Shown: positions 14,436 to 22,664, counted from the stretch's first letter. The stretch: DNA of 29,536 bases from CAZJLP01 sp964546955 (GCA_964546955.1 CAZJLP010000062.1:1-29536), one strand, 5' to 3'. Notes: generated from the letters alone by a model not told the origin. Numbers and translations: made by a program.

Positions 14436-16658
14436 TTATTGCGTCATGAACGTCCACGTCACGTCGCCATAGCTCCATTTCTTCCCGTTCTTGTCGGGCG
14501 TAACGGCGCCTTTCCAGGCCCCATCCGCGCCGCGTTCGGCGGCCAATTCCGTCCACGAGAAGTTGCCCTTTTCGAAGTCAAAGGTCTCGCCGTCGTCGTC
14601 ATACAGGGCGAGCTTGCCCGCCGCTTCGCCGTAGTGCCTCACCTCCAGGGCGACCACCTCGCCGGAAGCGGGCGCCGATGGTCGTGCGGCGATCATCGGG
14701 ATCAGCGCGCCGTCTTTCACGAACACCGGCATTTCGGCCAGTGAGGGCCTGACTTCGATCGTCATGTTCTCGCCGGCGAATTTGCCTGTGTAGAAATCGT
14801 ACCATTTGCCGGCGGGCAGCATGACCTTCCGGCTTTTCGTCCCGGGCGGGATCGGCGCGACCAACAACGAGTCGCCGAAGAAATACTGATCCTTCACCTC
14901 GCGTACCGCCGGCGGCACTTCGTAGGGATTGGCCGTGGCATCGAGTTTTCCGCCCTCCTTGTGTTCGGCGACCTTGATGCCGACCGCGAGCTGCATGGGA
15001 CGGATCACCGGGGTGCCCTGGTAGTGATATTGGGCGAAGGTGTTGTAGAGGTAGGGTAGGAGCCGGCCGCGCAGAACGATCGCGTCGCGAATATGATCTT
15101 TTACGTCCGTATGTGTCCAAAGCTTTTGCCGGGAGGCCCAGCCGTTGTACAACGCCAGCGGCGAGAAGCAGACCGCCTGGGTGCGGCGCAGCATGTCTTC
15201 GCCGTTGTCGCTGCCTCGGACTTCCGGAGACCACAAGACGCCGGCGAAACCGCTGTTGCTCACCGCCGTGATGTACCCGTCGAACTCGTAGTTGTCGTTA
15301 TAGATCACAAAGGGGTACTTGGATGCGCCCGCATTGGTGCCGCGAATCTGGCCCATCGTGCGGCGATTGCTCTGTTGAAAGGCTTCGTGCACCACGCGCT
15401 GCAGCAAGAGGCCGTAGGTTTGGCGAACCTGTTCCGAATCGCGGCCGGAGGGAAAGGCGGCGGTATCGGGCCAAAGATAGCGATCGTAACCGTCGACTTC
15501 GTCGAGTTTGAATCCGCCCACCGCCTTGGGGTTGAGGGAAATCACCTTAGTCTTAAGGTGGTCGACGAAAATCTTTTGTGCGGCGGGCAGGGTGTAGTCG
15601 GGCACGATGCCATTCCAGACCAAGTGAGTGCCGGAGTAGGGAAGAAGCTTTTTGTAAAGCTCGGTCGAAGCTGGGCCCACGTACGGATTGAACCAGAGAT
15701 TAACCCGCACGTTGTGTTTCTCCACCTCGGCGAGGAATGCTTGCGGATTGGGAAAGCGCGTCTTGTCCCATTCGAACGAACAGGGATAGGCGTGATCCAT
15801 CCAGCCCGGCTCCAATCCGATCATGTCGAGCGGAATGCCATTCTTCCGGAATTCTTCAATGTCCGACAGAACGTCCTTGTCGCTGTAATTGGTGCGCACC
15901 CGATTGAGGAACCCCAGCCCCCACTTTGGCGGCAGGGCACCGCCGCCCGCGAAGAGATTGTACCGACGCATTGCGTCGAGAGGGCTCGGACCGGCGAAAA
16001 CGTAGATGTCCATTCCTTCCGCATTGGCCAGCACCTCAATCGAATCGGAGCGCGGTTGCGACTGCCACTTCATCTCGACTGGCGCGTCGCCCGGTTTGCT
16101 CGGCATGATCTTGTTCGTCGTACGATCGATCACCGGGGGCTTGTCCTTGGCCGCGAGGCGCACCCCCACGCCCACGTGGACTTTCAAATAGCGAGCCGTA
16201 TCGAAAAGAACGGCGAAACCTTTGGTGGACACATAGAGAGGAACCGGCGCATGCGTCCGGCCCGTGATGGCTTTCTTGCTGTCCCAGTGGTCGACGTGCA
16301 GCTCGAAAACCTGGCCGTTGCGGCGCATGTTGGTGAAGTCGACGCCGAGTCCGTAAACGTCTTCGTTTGCTTCGAGCGGAAAACGCACTGCGGTCTTTGC
16401 ATTGATGCGCCGCGCTTCAATTTCTTTCTGGTCGAGCGGAAAACCGACCTTGGGCATCGCGGCCAGGGCGGTCTTGGAAGGCTGGGTCGCACCGGCGGCC
16501 GTCAAGAGCGTCAGCGAGTCCGCCTCGCCGACTGTCGTTTTCCACACGCCAGGGGCGACTTCCTGCCACTTCGGCGTGCTCGCCCTCGGCAATTCAGCTC
16601 GGGCTTGGGGGGTAAAGACCGCACAGAGAACTGCAGCGGACAAGAGGAGTTTGTTCAT
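14436..16658 (-). CDS. Exported glycoside hydrolase family 31 enzyme
   Basis: A 740-residue GH31 retaining glycosidase with a signal peptide over residues 1-21 (MNKLLLSAAVLCAVF...ARA). An N-terminal beta-sandwich precedes the (beta/alpha)8 barrel beginning near WGLGFLNRV. The likely nucleophile is the Asp in GGFKLDEVDG (residue 386 from this start), and the acid/base is the Asp in VIYNDN (455). The following GVLWSPEVRG segment places it in a GH31 branch other than the classical WGHDIGG group. C-terminal beta domains follow (KVMLPAGKWYDFYTG). Family members cleave alpha-glucosides, alpha-xylosides or alpha-galactosides; the substrate here is not determined. ATG 16658 is chosen because it starts the signal peptide; TTG 16682 adds eight residues. 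A strong terminator follows. It lies downstream of the ClpX-like gene without evident functional link. Confidence 0.92.
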   Translation of the reverse strand: MNKLLLSAAVLCAVFTPQARAELPRASTPKWQEVAPGVWKTTVGEADSLTLLTAAGATQPSKTALAAMPKVGFPLDQKEIEARRINAKTAVRFPLEANEDVYGLGVDFTNMRRNGQVFELHVDHWDSKKAITGRTHAPVPLYVSTKGFAVLFDTARYLKVHVGVGVRLAAKDKPPVIDRTTNKIMPSKPGDAPVEMKWQSQPRSDSIEVLANAEGMDIYVFAGPSPLDAMRRYNLFAGGGALPPKWGLGFLNRVRTNYSDKDVLSDIEEFRKNGIPLDMIGLEPGWMDHAYPCSFEWDKTRFPNPQAFLAEVEKHNVRVNLWFNPYVGPASTELYKKLLPYSGTHLVWNGIVPDYTLPAAQKIFVDHLKTKVISLNPKAVGGFKLDEVDGYDRYLWPDTAAFPSGRDSEQVRQTYGLLLQRVVHEAFQQSNRRTMGQIRGTNAGASKYPFVIYNDNYEFDGYITAVSNSGFAGVLWSPEVRGSDNGEDMLRRTQAVCFSPLALYNGWASRQKLWTHTDVKDHIRDAIVLRGRLLPYLYNTFAQYHYQGTPVIRPMQLAVGIKVAEHKEGGKLDATANPYEVPPAVREVKDQYFFGDSLLVAPIPPGTKSRKVMLPAGKWYDFYTGKFAGENMTIEVRPSLAEMPVFVKDGALIPMIAARPSAPASGEVVALEVRHYGEAAGKLALYDDDGETFDFEKGNFSWTELAAERGADGAWKGAVTPDKNGKKWSYGDVTWTFMTQ

Positions 16659-16828
16659 AAAGATAAGACGATAGCGGCTCAAACGCGTCGCGCGGACAAG
16701 TGTTAAGGGGAGGACGAGACAACGGAACTAGGCGGACGCCTTCAAGCCTTGGTTCAGCCGGCCAGGGGTCCTCCTTTTGAGTGAGCGAGGGGCCTGAGGC
16801 ACCTGCAGCCTTCCGCACTCACCGCTTT

Positions 16829-18406
16829 TCACCGCGGGGAGGCGCGAAACCGGTCTACCACCCATTGGGAAATCGCCTTGTCTGGATTCTCCACCACCGC
16901 GCGGTCGATGGCGAAACGCCGCGCTTCGCCGTCTTGCACCAGGAGCTTGAGGCCGTGATGAAAATTGCGGAATTTCTCTTCGCACAAGGCGCGAATCGTC
17001 TTGTCCTCGGCCAAGCTTTGCTCGATCAGCGCAGTCACCGCGGTTTCGTCGAAGACCAACTCGAAGCCGTGTTCCGCCTGGAACCGGTCGGCAAAGGCGG
17101 TCACTTCCGCCCTTAGGATCGATTTCTGACGTTCCGCGTTTTGACGAAGCAGTGCCTTCACCGCATCGCCCGGATTGGCAATCGTGTCGGGATCAATCTT
17201 GAACGCCTTTACCCCGGTCGAGGGCAGTTCGAATTTGAAATCGCGGAACACTCGCTCGAGGACCGTCATGAGCCCGCGTGCGCCGGTGTTTTCGCGATGG
17301 GCCTGCCGAGCGATCTCGGAGATCGCCTCAGACGTCATCTCGAAGTCGATCCCGTAGCCGGAAAAATCGGCGCGATATTGTTCGAGAATGCTGCCCTCGG
17401 AGGTCAGAAGGATTTTCTCCAGATCTTTGGGCGAGAGGGCCTGGCAGGCGACGCGCACGGGCAAACGGCCGACAAACTCCGGTTCCATCCCGTAGTCGAT
17501 GATATCGCGCGACTGGGCGTGTCGAAGGTACTCGCTATCGTGGTCGGGCCGCTCCTTGCCGGAGGCAGCGAAGCCGATTTGCGAGCTTTGCAGGCGCCGC
17601 TTGATGGATTCGGTAAGCTTGTCGAAGGCGCCGCTCACGATGAAGAGAATGTGGCGCGTGTTGATCGTCCGCTTGCGCGAACGACCACGCTGCAGCTCCA
17701 TCATGGCCTGCATTTGCGCCGCCAGGTCCGTCTGGCTTTGCAAATTCACGTCCGTCTCCTCCATCAGCTTCAGCAGGTTGATCTGTACGCCGCGGCCGGA
17801 TACGTCGCGCCCGCCGGCGGCTCCGGTCGAAGTCGCGATCTTGTCGATCTCGTCGATGTAAACGATGCCATACTGCGCAAGTTCAACGTCGCCGTCGGCC
17901 GCCTTTACAAGGTCGCGCACGAGGTCCTCGACGTCCCCGCCCACGTAGCCGGTCTCCGAAAACTTGGTCGCATCGGCCTTCACGAAAGGAACCCCGATCA
18001 GCCGGGCGATGCAGCGCATCAGATACGTTTTTCCGACCCCGGTCGGACAGAGCAGCAGAATGTTCTGTTTGGCGTAATCCCGCTCGCGCAGTTCCGGACG
18101 CTCCAAGCACAATCTTACGTGATTGTAGTGATCGCAAATGGCTACTGATAGCACTTTTTTGGCCTCTGCCTGTTGTATAACAAAGCGGTCGAGATGGTCG
18201 CGAATCTCTCGCGGGCGCAAATTAAACTCCCGAATCTTCTTAAGTGTCTCATTTGGAGCTTCTTCAGAATTTGGCTCCACCCCGGGCGACCCGGCGGTTG
18301 AACCGGCCGGAAAATTGAACAGATGCCTCAAAGGGGAACCTTTGAGTAGATCCCGAATCTCTTTAGGCAGTTGATCCGTGGGGTTTTGTGCATCTTTTTC
18401 ACTCAT
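16829..18406 (-). CDS. ClpX-like AAA+ unfoldase without the N-terminal zinc domain
   Basis: A 525-residue relative of ClpX. The first 55 residues are polar and lack the four-cysteine zinc domain of ClpX. The AAA+ core has Walker A as CPTGVGKT (120-127, Cys instead of the usual first Gly), pore loop GYVGGD (153-158), Walker B IVYIDEIDK (181-189), a sensor region near 250-260, an IGF loop (277-279) that in ClpX docks on ClpP, the PEFVGRLPV segment (309-317) and sensor 2 GARGL (375-379). About 115 extra residues follow the small domain. Part of them (447-486, GFELVFDETAV...KTIRAL) resembles the small domain itself at 352-390. It probably unfolds proteins, with or without ClpP. The neighbour in the opposite direction is an HU/IHF gene; the intergenic region is AT-rich. 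A standard clpX may exist elsewhere. Confidence 0.88.
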   Translation of the reverse strand: MSEKDAQNPTDQLPKEIRDLLKGSPLRHLFNFPAGSTAGSPGVEPNSEEAPNETLKKIREFNLRPREIRDHLDRFVIQQAEAKKVLSVAICDHYNHVRLCLERPELRERDYAKQNILLLCPTGVGKTYLMRCIARLIGVPFVKADATKFSETGYVGGDVEDLVRDLVKAADGDVELAQYGIVYIDEIDKIATSTGAAGGRDVSGRGVQINLLKLMEETDVNLQSQTDLAAQMQAMMELQRGRSRKRTINTRHILFIVSGAFDKLTESIKRRLQSSQIGFAASGKERPDHDSEYLRHAQSRDIIDYGMEPEFVGRLPVRVACQALSPKDLEKILLTSEGSILEQYRADFSGYGIDFEMTSEAISEIARQAHRENTGARGLMTVLERVFRDFKFELPSTGVKAFKIDPDTIANPGDAVKALLRQNAERQKSILRAEVTAFADRFQAEHGFELVFDETAVTALIEQSLAEDKTIRALCEEKFRNFHHGLKLLVQDGEARRFAIDRAVVENPDKAISQWVVDRFRASPR

Positions 18407-18502
18407 TTTTTATAGGAAATTTGTGCTCCCGGATTGACGTAATCGCTGAAATTGAAGGTACTTAGATAATCCAATTTGGATATCAAAACGGAAATTATCA
18501 TC
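18407..18502. promoter_or_regulatory. AT-rich divergent promoter region (ClpX-like / HU)
   Basis: These 96 bp separate two divergent starts and are clearly richer in A+T than the rest of the window. TTGACG (18434-18439) is a good -35 candidate for the HU direction, with a weak TACTTA (18459-18464) at 19-bp spacing. TAGATAAT (18463-18470) is another -10-like match without a well-spaced -35. The exact promoters cannot be fixed by eye. Confidence 0.45.
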
Positions 18503-18811
18503 ATGTCCACTAACCTAACTAAACGCGAAATTGTTTTGGAAATCTATGAGAAGACCGGCTTTCCCCAAAAGGAAGTCGTGGCAACGGTGCAGATGACGCT
18601 GGATATAGTAATGAAGGCGTTGGCTGAAGGCCGCAATGTCGAGCTCCGTAATTTCGGTGTGCTCGAAGTTCAGAAGCGCAAGTCGCGCATCGGCCGCAAC
18701 CCGAACAAACCCGAAGCGGAAGTCGTTATTCCCGAGCGGGCGGTCGTGAAGTTCAAGTCCGGCAAAATTTTGAAGCAGCTTCTGAAGAAGCTGGATATCG
18801 CAAAGCTTTGA
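18503..18811 (+). CDS. HU/IHF family DNA-binding protein
   Basis: A 102-residue nucleoid protein of the HU/IHF family. The helical dimer base is KREIVLEIYEKTGFPQKEVVATVQ. It is followed by VELRNFGVLEVQ and the DNA-embracing arm with SRIGRNPNKPE, whose Arg-Asn-Pro tip carries the intercalating proline. The C-terminal KFKSGKILKQLL matches the family end. The RNFG and GRNP motifs are closer to IHF subunits than to classical HU, but which it is cannot be settled. ATG 18503 is preferred; an upstream in-frame TTG at 18476 would add nine odd residues. The gene has its own intrinsic terminator. It would act in chromosome architecture, recombination or regulation. Confidence 0.92.
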   Translation: MSTNLTKREIVLEIYEKTGFPQKEVVATVQMTLDIVMKALAEGRNVELRNFGVLEVQKRKSRIGRNPNKPEAEVVIPERAVVKFKSGKILKQLLKKLDIAKL

Positions 18812-18844
18812 TAGGATTACGCGTTGGTTAGTGAGATGCACACC

Positions 18845-18876
18845 GAGCCGGGCTCAGCGCCCGGCTCTTTTGTTTT
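18845..18876 (+). terminator. Intrinsic terminator of the HU/IHF gene
   Basis: GAGCCGGGC (18845-18853) and GCCCGGCTC (18859-18867) pair perfectly around a 5-nt loop TCAGC and are followed by TTTTGTTTT. It lies 33 bp after the stop codon. Confidence 0.93.
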
Positions 18877-18980
18877 ATATGGGCCTGAACACGAACTGAC
18901 GCGAAGGCCAATCCGATCTCCTTTCATCGCGCACGGTTTCCCTCCGCGGCTCTGGCTGGCGGAAGGATAGCTACTCGAGG

Positions 18981-19013
18981 ATTCGCGCCCCTTCGCGTCC
19001 ATTCGCGGTTAAT
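18981..19013. repeat. Degenerate copy of repeat family C (CGCGTCCATTCGCGGTTAA type)
   Basis: The segment reads TTCGCGTCCATTCGCGGTTAA at its right end, the same word found in the right arm of the palindrome at 21490-21527. It lies between the HU terminator and hisS. It is a single arm here, without its inverted partner. Confidence 0.5.
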
Positions 19014-19080
19014 CAAGGGTTTGAAGCAGTAGCATTTTCGGTTCGCGCTCGGACGTGCCGCTTCGCAAGGTCTGCCTTCC

Positions 19081-20391
19081 ATGGCTACGTTTCAGACCCT
19101 GCCCGGTTTCCGAGAGTTCTATCCCGATGCCCTCGCGCGTCGGAATCATCTGTTTCGTCTCTGGCGCCAGACCGCGCACACGTTCGGTTTTTCTGAATAC
19201 GATGCCCCGGTGTTGGAGCCGTTGGAACTCTATAAGACCAAGTCCGGGGACGAAATCGAAGGGCAGTTGTTTAGTTTCACCGACAAAGGAGGCCGCGAGG
19301 TCGCCCTGCGACCGGAGATGACACCCACGGTCTGCCGGTTGGTCGGTGAAAAAGCGGCCGCCCTCAAGCGTCCGATCAAGTGGTTTAGCATCGCGGAATT
19401 TTATCGTTATGAACGCATGCAGAAAGGACGGGGACGCTGTTTCTTTCAGTTCAACGCGGACATTTTTGGCGAGCCGGGAATTGAGGCGGAAACGGAATTG
19501 ATCGGACTGCTGGTTCAATGCCTTTGTGCGTTTGGACTGACCGAACAGGATTTCTACGTACGGCTGAGCGACCGGAATGTTTGGTTCTACTATCTAGAAG
19601 CGCTCGGCTTGGACGATGCGCGGGCCCGTGCCATCCTGGGTGCGGTGGATAAGTTCGAGAAGCTCGGCGATGACGCCTTCAAGGAATACGCGAACCAATT
19701 TGGCGGGCTTGATACCACGTTGAAGTCGCGGGTGCTGGCGTTTCTGCAGATCAAATCGTTGCCCGCGCTCGAGGCGGCCGTTGCGGACTTGAGCAGCGAG
19801 AAATTAACGGCGCGCCTGACGGATTGGCGCCGGCTGCTCGGCAATTTCGAGGCGCTCGGGATCGGTCGTTTCGTGACGGTCGACCTCGGCATCGTGCGGG
19901 GGCTCGCCTATTACACGGGTTTTGTCTTCGAGGCTTTCGATCGAAAAGGCGATCTGCGCGCGCTGGCTGGCGGAGGACGCTACGACAATCTCGTAGGGAA
20001 ACTCGGATACGGCGAATTGCCTGCGGCGGGCTTCGCGATCGGCGACATGACTTTTGCGCTGCTGCTCGAACAACGCGGATTGATGCCCGCCTTTGTTCAC
20101 GCCCCCGACGTTTATGTCGTGATCGGCGGCGAGAAGGAACGATTGGCGGCATTCGGCGATATTCAAGCGCTCCGCGCCGCGGGATACCGCGTCGATTACC
20201 CCTTTAAGGACGGCGGCTTTGGCAAGCAGATCAAGACCGCCGCGGAATCCGGAGCGAAGCTGGCGCTGATTTATGGCGGCGATGAGCTCGCGAAAGGGGT
20301 CGTCAAAGTCCGCGACCTCACCGACCGATCCGAACGGGAACTGCCCAAAGCCGAAGTGGTCGCAACCGTCCGCGATTTTTTCAGCAGCTGA
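19081..20391 (+). CDS. hisS: Histidine--tRNA ligase
   Basis: A 436-residue class II aminoacyl-tRNA synthetase that charges tRNA-His. The TLPGFREFYPD start is characteristic. Other class II signs are LRPEMTPTV (77-85), motif 2 FYRYERMQKGRGRCFFQFN (107-125), the histidine-specific VRGLAYYTGFVFEA (272-285), and motif 3 with AGGGRYDNL (296-304). The anticodon-binding domain begins near residue 343 (DVYVVIGG) and ends with LIYGGDELAKGVVKVRDL. The intact C-terminal domain and catalytic motifs argue against the regulatory paralogue HisZ. Wording such as RPEMTP and FFQFNADIFG is closer to archaeal-type HisRS than to the E. coli enzyme. ATG 19081 is the only good start. It stands alone between the HU terminator and the alpha/beta hydrolase gene. 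Confidence 0.95.
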   Translation: MATFQTLPGFREFYPDALARRNHLFRLWRQTAHTFGFSEYDAPVLEPLELYKTKSGDEIEGQLFSFTDKGGREVALRPEMTPTVCRLVGEKAAALKRPIKWFSIAEFYRYERMQKGRGRCFFQFNADIFGEPGIEAETELIGLLVQCLCAFGLTEQDFYVRLSDRNVWFYYLEALGLDDARARAILGAVDKFEKLGDDAFKEYANQFGGLDTTLKSRVLAFLQIKSLPALEAAVADLSSEKLTARLTDWRRLLGNFEALGIGRFVTVDLGIVRGLAYYTGFVFEAFDRKGDLRALAGGGRYDNLVGKLGYGELPAAGFAIGDMTFALLLEQRGLMPAFVHAPDVYVVIGGEKERLAAFGDIQALRAAGYRVDYPFKDGGFGKQIKTAAESGAKLALIYGGDELAKGVVKVRDLTDRSERELPKAEVVATVRDFFSS

Positions 20392-20440
20392 AAGAAGGAG
20401 CCGTCGCGAAAAAACTTCCGACGAAGCAGATTCGGACGGT

Positions 20441-20465
20441 GGAACTTGCCGTCTCGGCAGGTTGG
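20441..20465. repeat. 25-bp dispersed repeat, family B, copy 2 (inverted)
   Basis: The reverse complement of this site matches 9326-9350 at 23 of 25 bases. It lies in the 124-bp gap between hisS and the alpha/beta hydrolase gene and contains the near-palindrome TGCCGTCTCGGCA. It has no U-tract and so is not an ordinary terminator. Confidence 0.65.
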
Positions 20466-20515
20466 ATCGTTTACGACGCGGCCGCGCAGTCAGCCTTGAA
20501 TTAGCATAAACCCAC

Positions 20516-21301
20516 ATGCGAACCGTCCTCTTCGTTCTCCTGGCAGGCGCATTGCTCGCCTACTTGGCGTTGGTCCTTTTCGCCGCTTTTCGGGCGGACT
20601 CGATCATTTACCAGCCGCCCCGGCCGTCGACGTACGGCGAGGATCTGCCCGGCCTCGAAAAGCTCCGGACATCCGCCGGCATCGAAATCGCGACAGTGTG
20701 GCTGCCGAATACGACGGCGAAACAAACGATTCTCTATTTTCATGGCAATGGCTGCGACCTCGGGCAGGAACTGCCGTATCTCCGCGAGTTGCAGCGACGC
20801 GGCTTCGCGGTAATGGCGTGGGATTACCGCGGCTACGGCCTCAGCGGCGGCCGTCCGTCGGAGAAAAACCTCTACGACGATACGCGGCTCGTTCTTTCCC
20901 ACCTCCAGGTCGTGCACAAGGTGCCCCTAAAGCAGATCGTCGCTTATGGAAGATCGCTCGGCGGCGGCCCCGCGGTCGAATTGGCTGCGCGCGAGCCGAT
21001 CGGAGGGCTTATTCTCGAGAGCGCGTTCACGACTGCTTTTCGCGTGCTGACCACGCGCTCGATCCTGCCTTTCGACCAGTACGCAAATGTGGACAAGATC
21101 ACGCGCGTCGCATGTCCCGTGCTTGTCCTGCACGGCACCGACGACGACGTCATTGGCTTCTGGCATGGAGAAGCCCTTTACGCCGCCGCCAAGGGAAGGA
21201 AGACCTTCTACCGTGGCAACCAAGCCGGCCACTACGCCGTCCCGGTCGTCGGCGGGGAAGACTTCTGGCGCACGCTCAAAGACTTCACCGCGAAGCTGTA
21301 G
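20516..21301 (+). CDS. Membrane-anchored alpha/beta hydrolase
   Basis: A 261-residue alpha/beta hydrolase of the BEM46/YfhR-like group. A hydrophobic N-terminal helix (about 3-25) is an anchor or uncleaved signal. The oxyanion region is YFHGNGCDLG (74-83). The nucleophile elbow GRSLGGG contains Ser147, the acid is Asp210 in HGTDDDVI, and the base is His239 in QAGHYA. The catalytic triad is therefore complete. The physiological substrate of this group is generally unknown; an esterase or peptidase acting at the membrane is likely. It lies 124 bp after hisS with a repeat in between, so co-transcription is uncertain. Confidence 0.88.
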   Translation: MRTVLFVLLAGALLAYLALVLFAAFRADSIIYQPPRPSTYGEDLPGLEKLRTSAGIEIATVWLPNTTAKQTILYFHGNGCDLGQELPYLRELQRRGFAVMAWDYRGYGLSGGRPSEKNLYDDTRLVLSHLQVVHKVPLKQIVAYGRSLGGGPAVELAAREPIGGLILESAFTTAFRVLTTRSILPFDQYANVDKITRVACPVLVLHGTDDDVIGFWHGEALYAAAKGRKTFYRGNQAGHYAVPVVGGEDFWRTLKDFTAKL

Positions 21302-21378
21302 AATACCGATCCTTGGTAAGCCGCGCAGCAGGAGAAAGGGAGCGTGTCTCGCTCGTCATCCGGATGTCTTCACTGGGC

Positions 21379-21413
21379 TTATCCGTGTTCATCGGTGTGA
21401 TCCGTGGTCTCAT
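21379..21413. repeat. Repeat family C-like segment (ATCCGTG-TTCATC type)
   Basis: The segment contains two related units, ATCCGTGTTCATC and GATCCGTGGTCTCATC, next to the palindrome at 21423-21527. Its word structure (short C-C-G-T-G-t/g units ending in GTGGT) resembles the CCATTCGTG-type units of the palindrome. The relation is by eye and weak. Confidence 0.4.
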
Positions 21414-21422
21414 CTCCATCAT

Positions 21423-21527
21423 TTTTAACCGCGAATGGACGCAAATGGACGCGAATAAATCGATCGTAGATTCCCCACCTGCATTGGTATTTATTCGCGT
21501 CCATTCGTGTCCATTTCGCGGTTAAAA
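21423..21527. repeat. Large palindrome, repeat family C
   Basis: Left arm 21423-21459 and right arm 21490-21527 are reverse complements apart from one indel and two mismatches (outer ends TTTTAACCGCGA and TCGCGGTTAAAA). The spacer is 30 nt. Each arm also has an internal repeated unit of about 10 nt (AATGGACGC). It lies between the convergent alpha/beta hydrolase and cdd genes and may act as a two-way stop, since both outer ends finish in A/T runs. Confidence 0.82.
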
Positions 21528-21531
21528 GAAA

Positions 21532-21942
21532 CTATCCCAAATCATGGGGCCCGAACGCCGCCGGCAACAGCGCGTCCAGGCTTGTTTCGACGGTTTCCTT
21601 CGATTCGCAAATCGAAATAATCTGCGCAGCGGGGCCGAATTCGTTGATCACTTGTCGACACGCGCCGCACGGCATCGTGGGTGTTTTGGTCGGGGTGTAC
21701 ACGGTGACGCAGCGAATCTCCCGCTCTCCCGCCGCGGCGGCAGTGAAAATTGCGGTGCGCTCAGCGCAGTTGCACAATCCGAACGACGCATTCTCGACGT
21801 TTGCGCCGCCGAAAATCTTGCCGGATTTGCCGAGCACGGCGGCCCCGACGGCGAAGCCGCTGTAAGGCGAATAAGAATTCTTTGCGGCAGAGCGCGCTGT
21901 TTTTTCCATCTGGCGCCGTTGAGAGGGAGAAAGAGGCTTCAT
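21532..21942 (-). CDS. cdd: Cytidine deaminase
   Basis: A 136-residue zinc-dependent cytidine/deoxycytidine deaminase that makes uridine/deoxyuridine for pyrimidine salvage. The N-terminal YSPYSGFAVGAA is the substrate-binding part. NVENASFGLCNCAERTA gives the zinc ligand Cys59 with the catalytic Glu61, and MPCGACRQV gives ligands Cys92 and Cys95. The length fits the small tetrameric class. ATG 21942 is the only reasonable start. It lies 71 bp after the alkA-like glycosylase on the same strand and may be the third gene of that operon. Confidence 0.95.
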   Translation of the reverse strand: MKPLSPSQRRQMEKTARSAAKNSYSPYSGFAVGAAVLGKSGKIFGGANVENASFGLCNCAERTAIFTAAAAGEREIRCVTVYTPTKTPTMPCGACRQVINEFGPAAQIISICESKETVETSLDALLPAAFGPHDLG

Positions 21943-22013
21943 TTCTCAAGTACCACCGACGCATGTGCAGGCTGCAAGGTGGAACCTGGCCGCTTGCAAA
22001 GAGAGCGTCGCCG

Positions 22014-22664
22014 TCACGTGGATGGATTTTGCTCTGGAAGATCCAGGGAACGCCAGAGGTACCAACTCGCGATGGAGCGATAAGGCTGCCAGATCCGCGC
22101 GTGTTTGAGAATCGTTTCCGGGGATGGTTCGGCGCGTTTCCGGTAGAGATGCTGGAAGGCTTTTCGGATGGCGAAGTCGCCAGTGGGCATGACATCGGGT
22201 CGGCCCAAATAGAAAATCAAAAGCATCTGCACCGTCCACTCCCCAATGCCCCGCACTTCGGTCAGCCGGGCGATCAGCTCGGCGTCGTTTAGTTTTTCTG
22301 CCTGGGCCAGGGTGGGCACGACCCCGAGTCTTGCCTTTGCGGCCAAATCTCTGAGCGCGGCCAGTTTATTGGCCGACAGTCCGGCGCCGCGCAGATCTTT
22401 TTCTTTCGCCCTCAGCAGAGCCTCTGGCGTAAAAGCCTTCTCGCCGCCGAGGACCGCGATGACCCGGCCGTGAATCGTCGTGGCGGCTTTGCCGTTCAGC
22501 TGTTGGAACACGATTGAACGGACCAACGCGTGAAAGGGACTTGCGTGAGACCGCGGCGCTATGACGCATGGCCCGACTCGGGCGATGACCTCGCCCAAAC
22601 GCGGATCCACGCCGGCGAGCAAGCGCGCGGCTTCAGCGGCGTCATAAGGCAGGGGAGGTGTCAT
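22014..22664 (-). CDS. AlkA-like DNA-3-methyladenine glycosylase
   Basis: A 216-residue base-excision repair glycosylase of the HhH-GPD superfamily. The helix-hairpin-helix is LTEVRGIGEWTVQML (134-148), and the catalytic Asp163 lies in PTGDFAIRKAF. The upstream part has the expected FHALVRSIVFQQLNGKAA segment. It removes alkylated purines and leaves an abasic site. The N-terminal domain of E. coli AlkA is absent, as in many short members. ATG 22664 overlaps the ogt stop in an ATGA; a longer frame to 22865 lies inside ogt in another frame and is not used. Partner ogt handles O6-alkylguanine, so the pair covers two types of alkyl damage. Confidence 0.92.
   Translation of the reverse strand: MTPPLPYDAAEAARLLAGVDPRLGEVIARVGPCVIAPRSHASPFHALVRSIVFQQLNGKAATTIHGRVIAVLGGEKAFTPEALLRAKEKDLRGAGLSANKLAALRDLAAKARLGVVPTLAQAEKLNDAELIARLTEVRGIGEWTVQMLLIFYLGRPDVMPTGDFAIRKAFQHLYRKRAEPSPETILKHARIWQPYRSIASWYLWRSLDLPEQNPST

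Noticed and set aside
15093..16706. 537-codon plus-strand frame opposite the GH31 gene
   Set aside because: A shadow frame of a GC-rich gene; the minus-strand product has clear GH31 motifs and a signal peptide.
19081..20391. HisZ (regulatory subunit of ATP phosphoribosyltransferase) instead of HisRS
   Set aside because: The catalytic motifs and the C-terminal anticodon-binding domain are intact, and no hisG is near.
21423..21527. CRISPR-like repeat array
   Set aside because: It has only two arms in inverted orientation with one spacer, not evenly spaced direct repeats.
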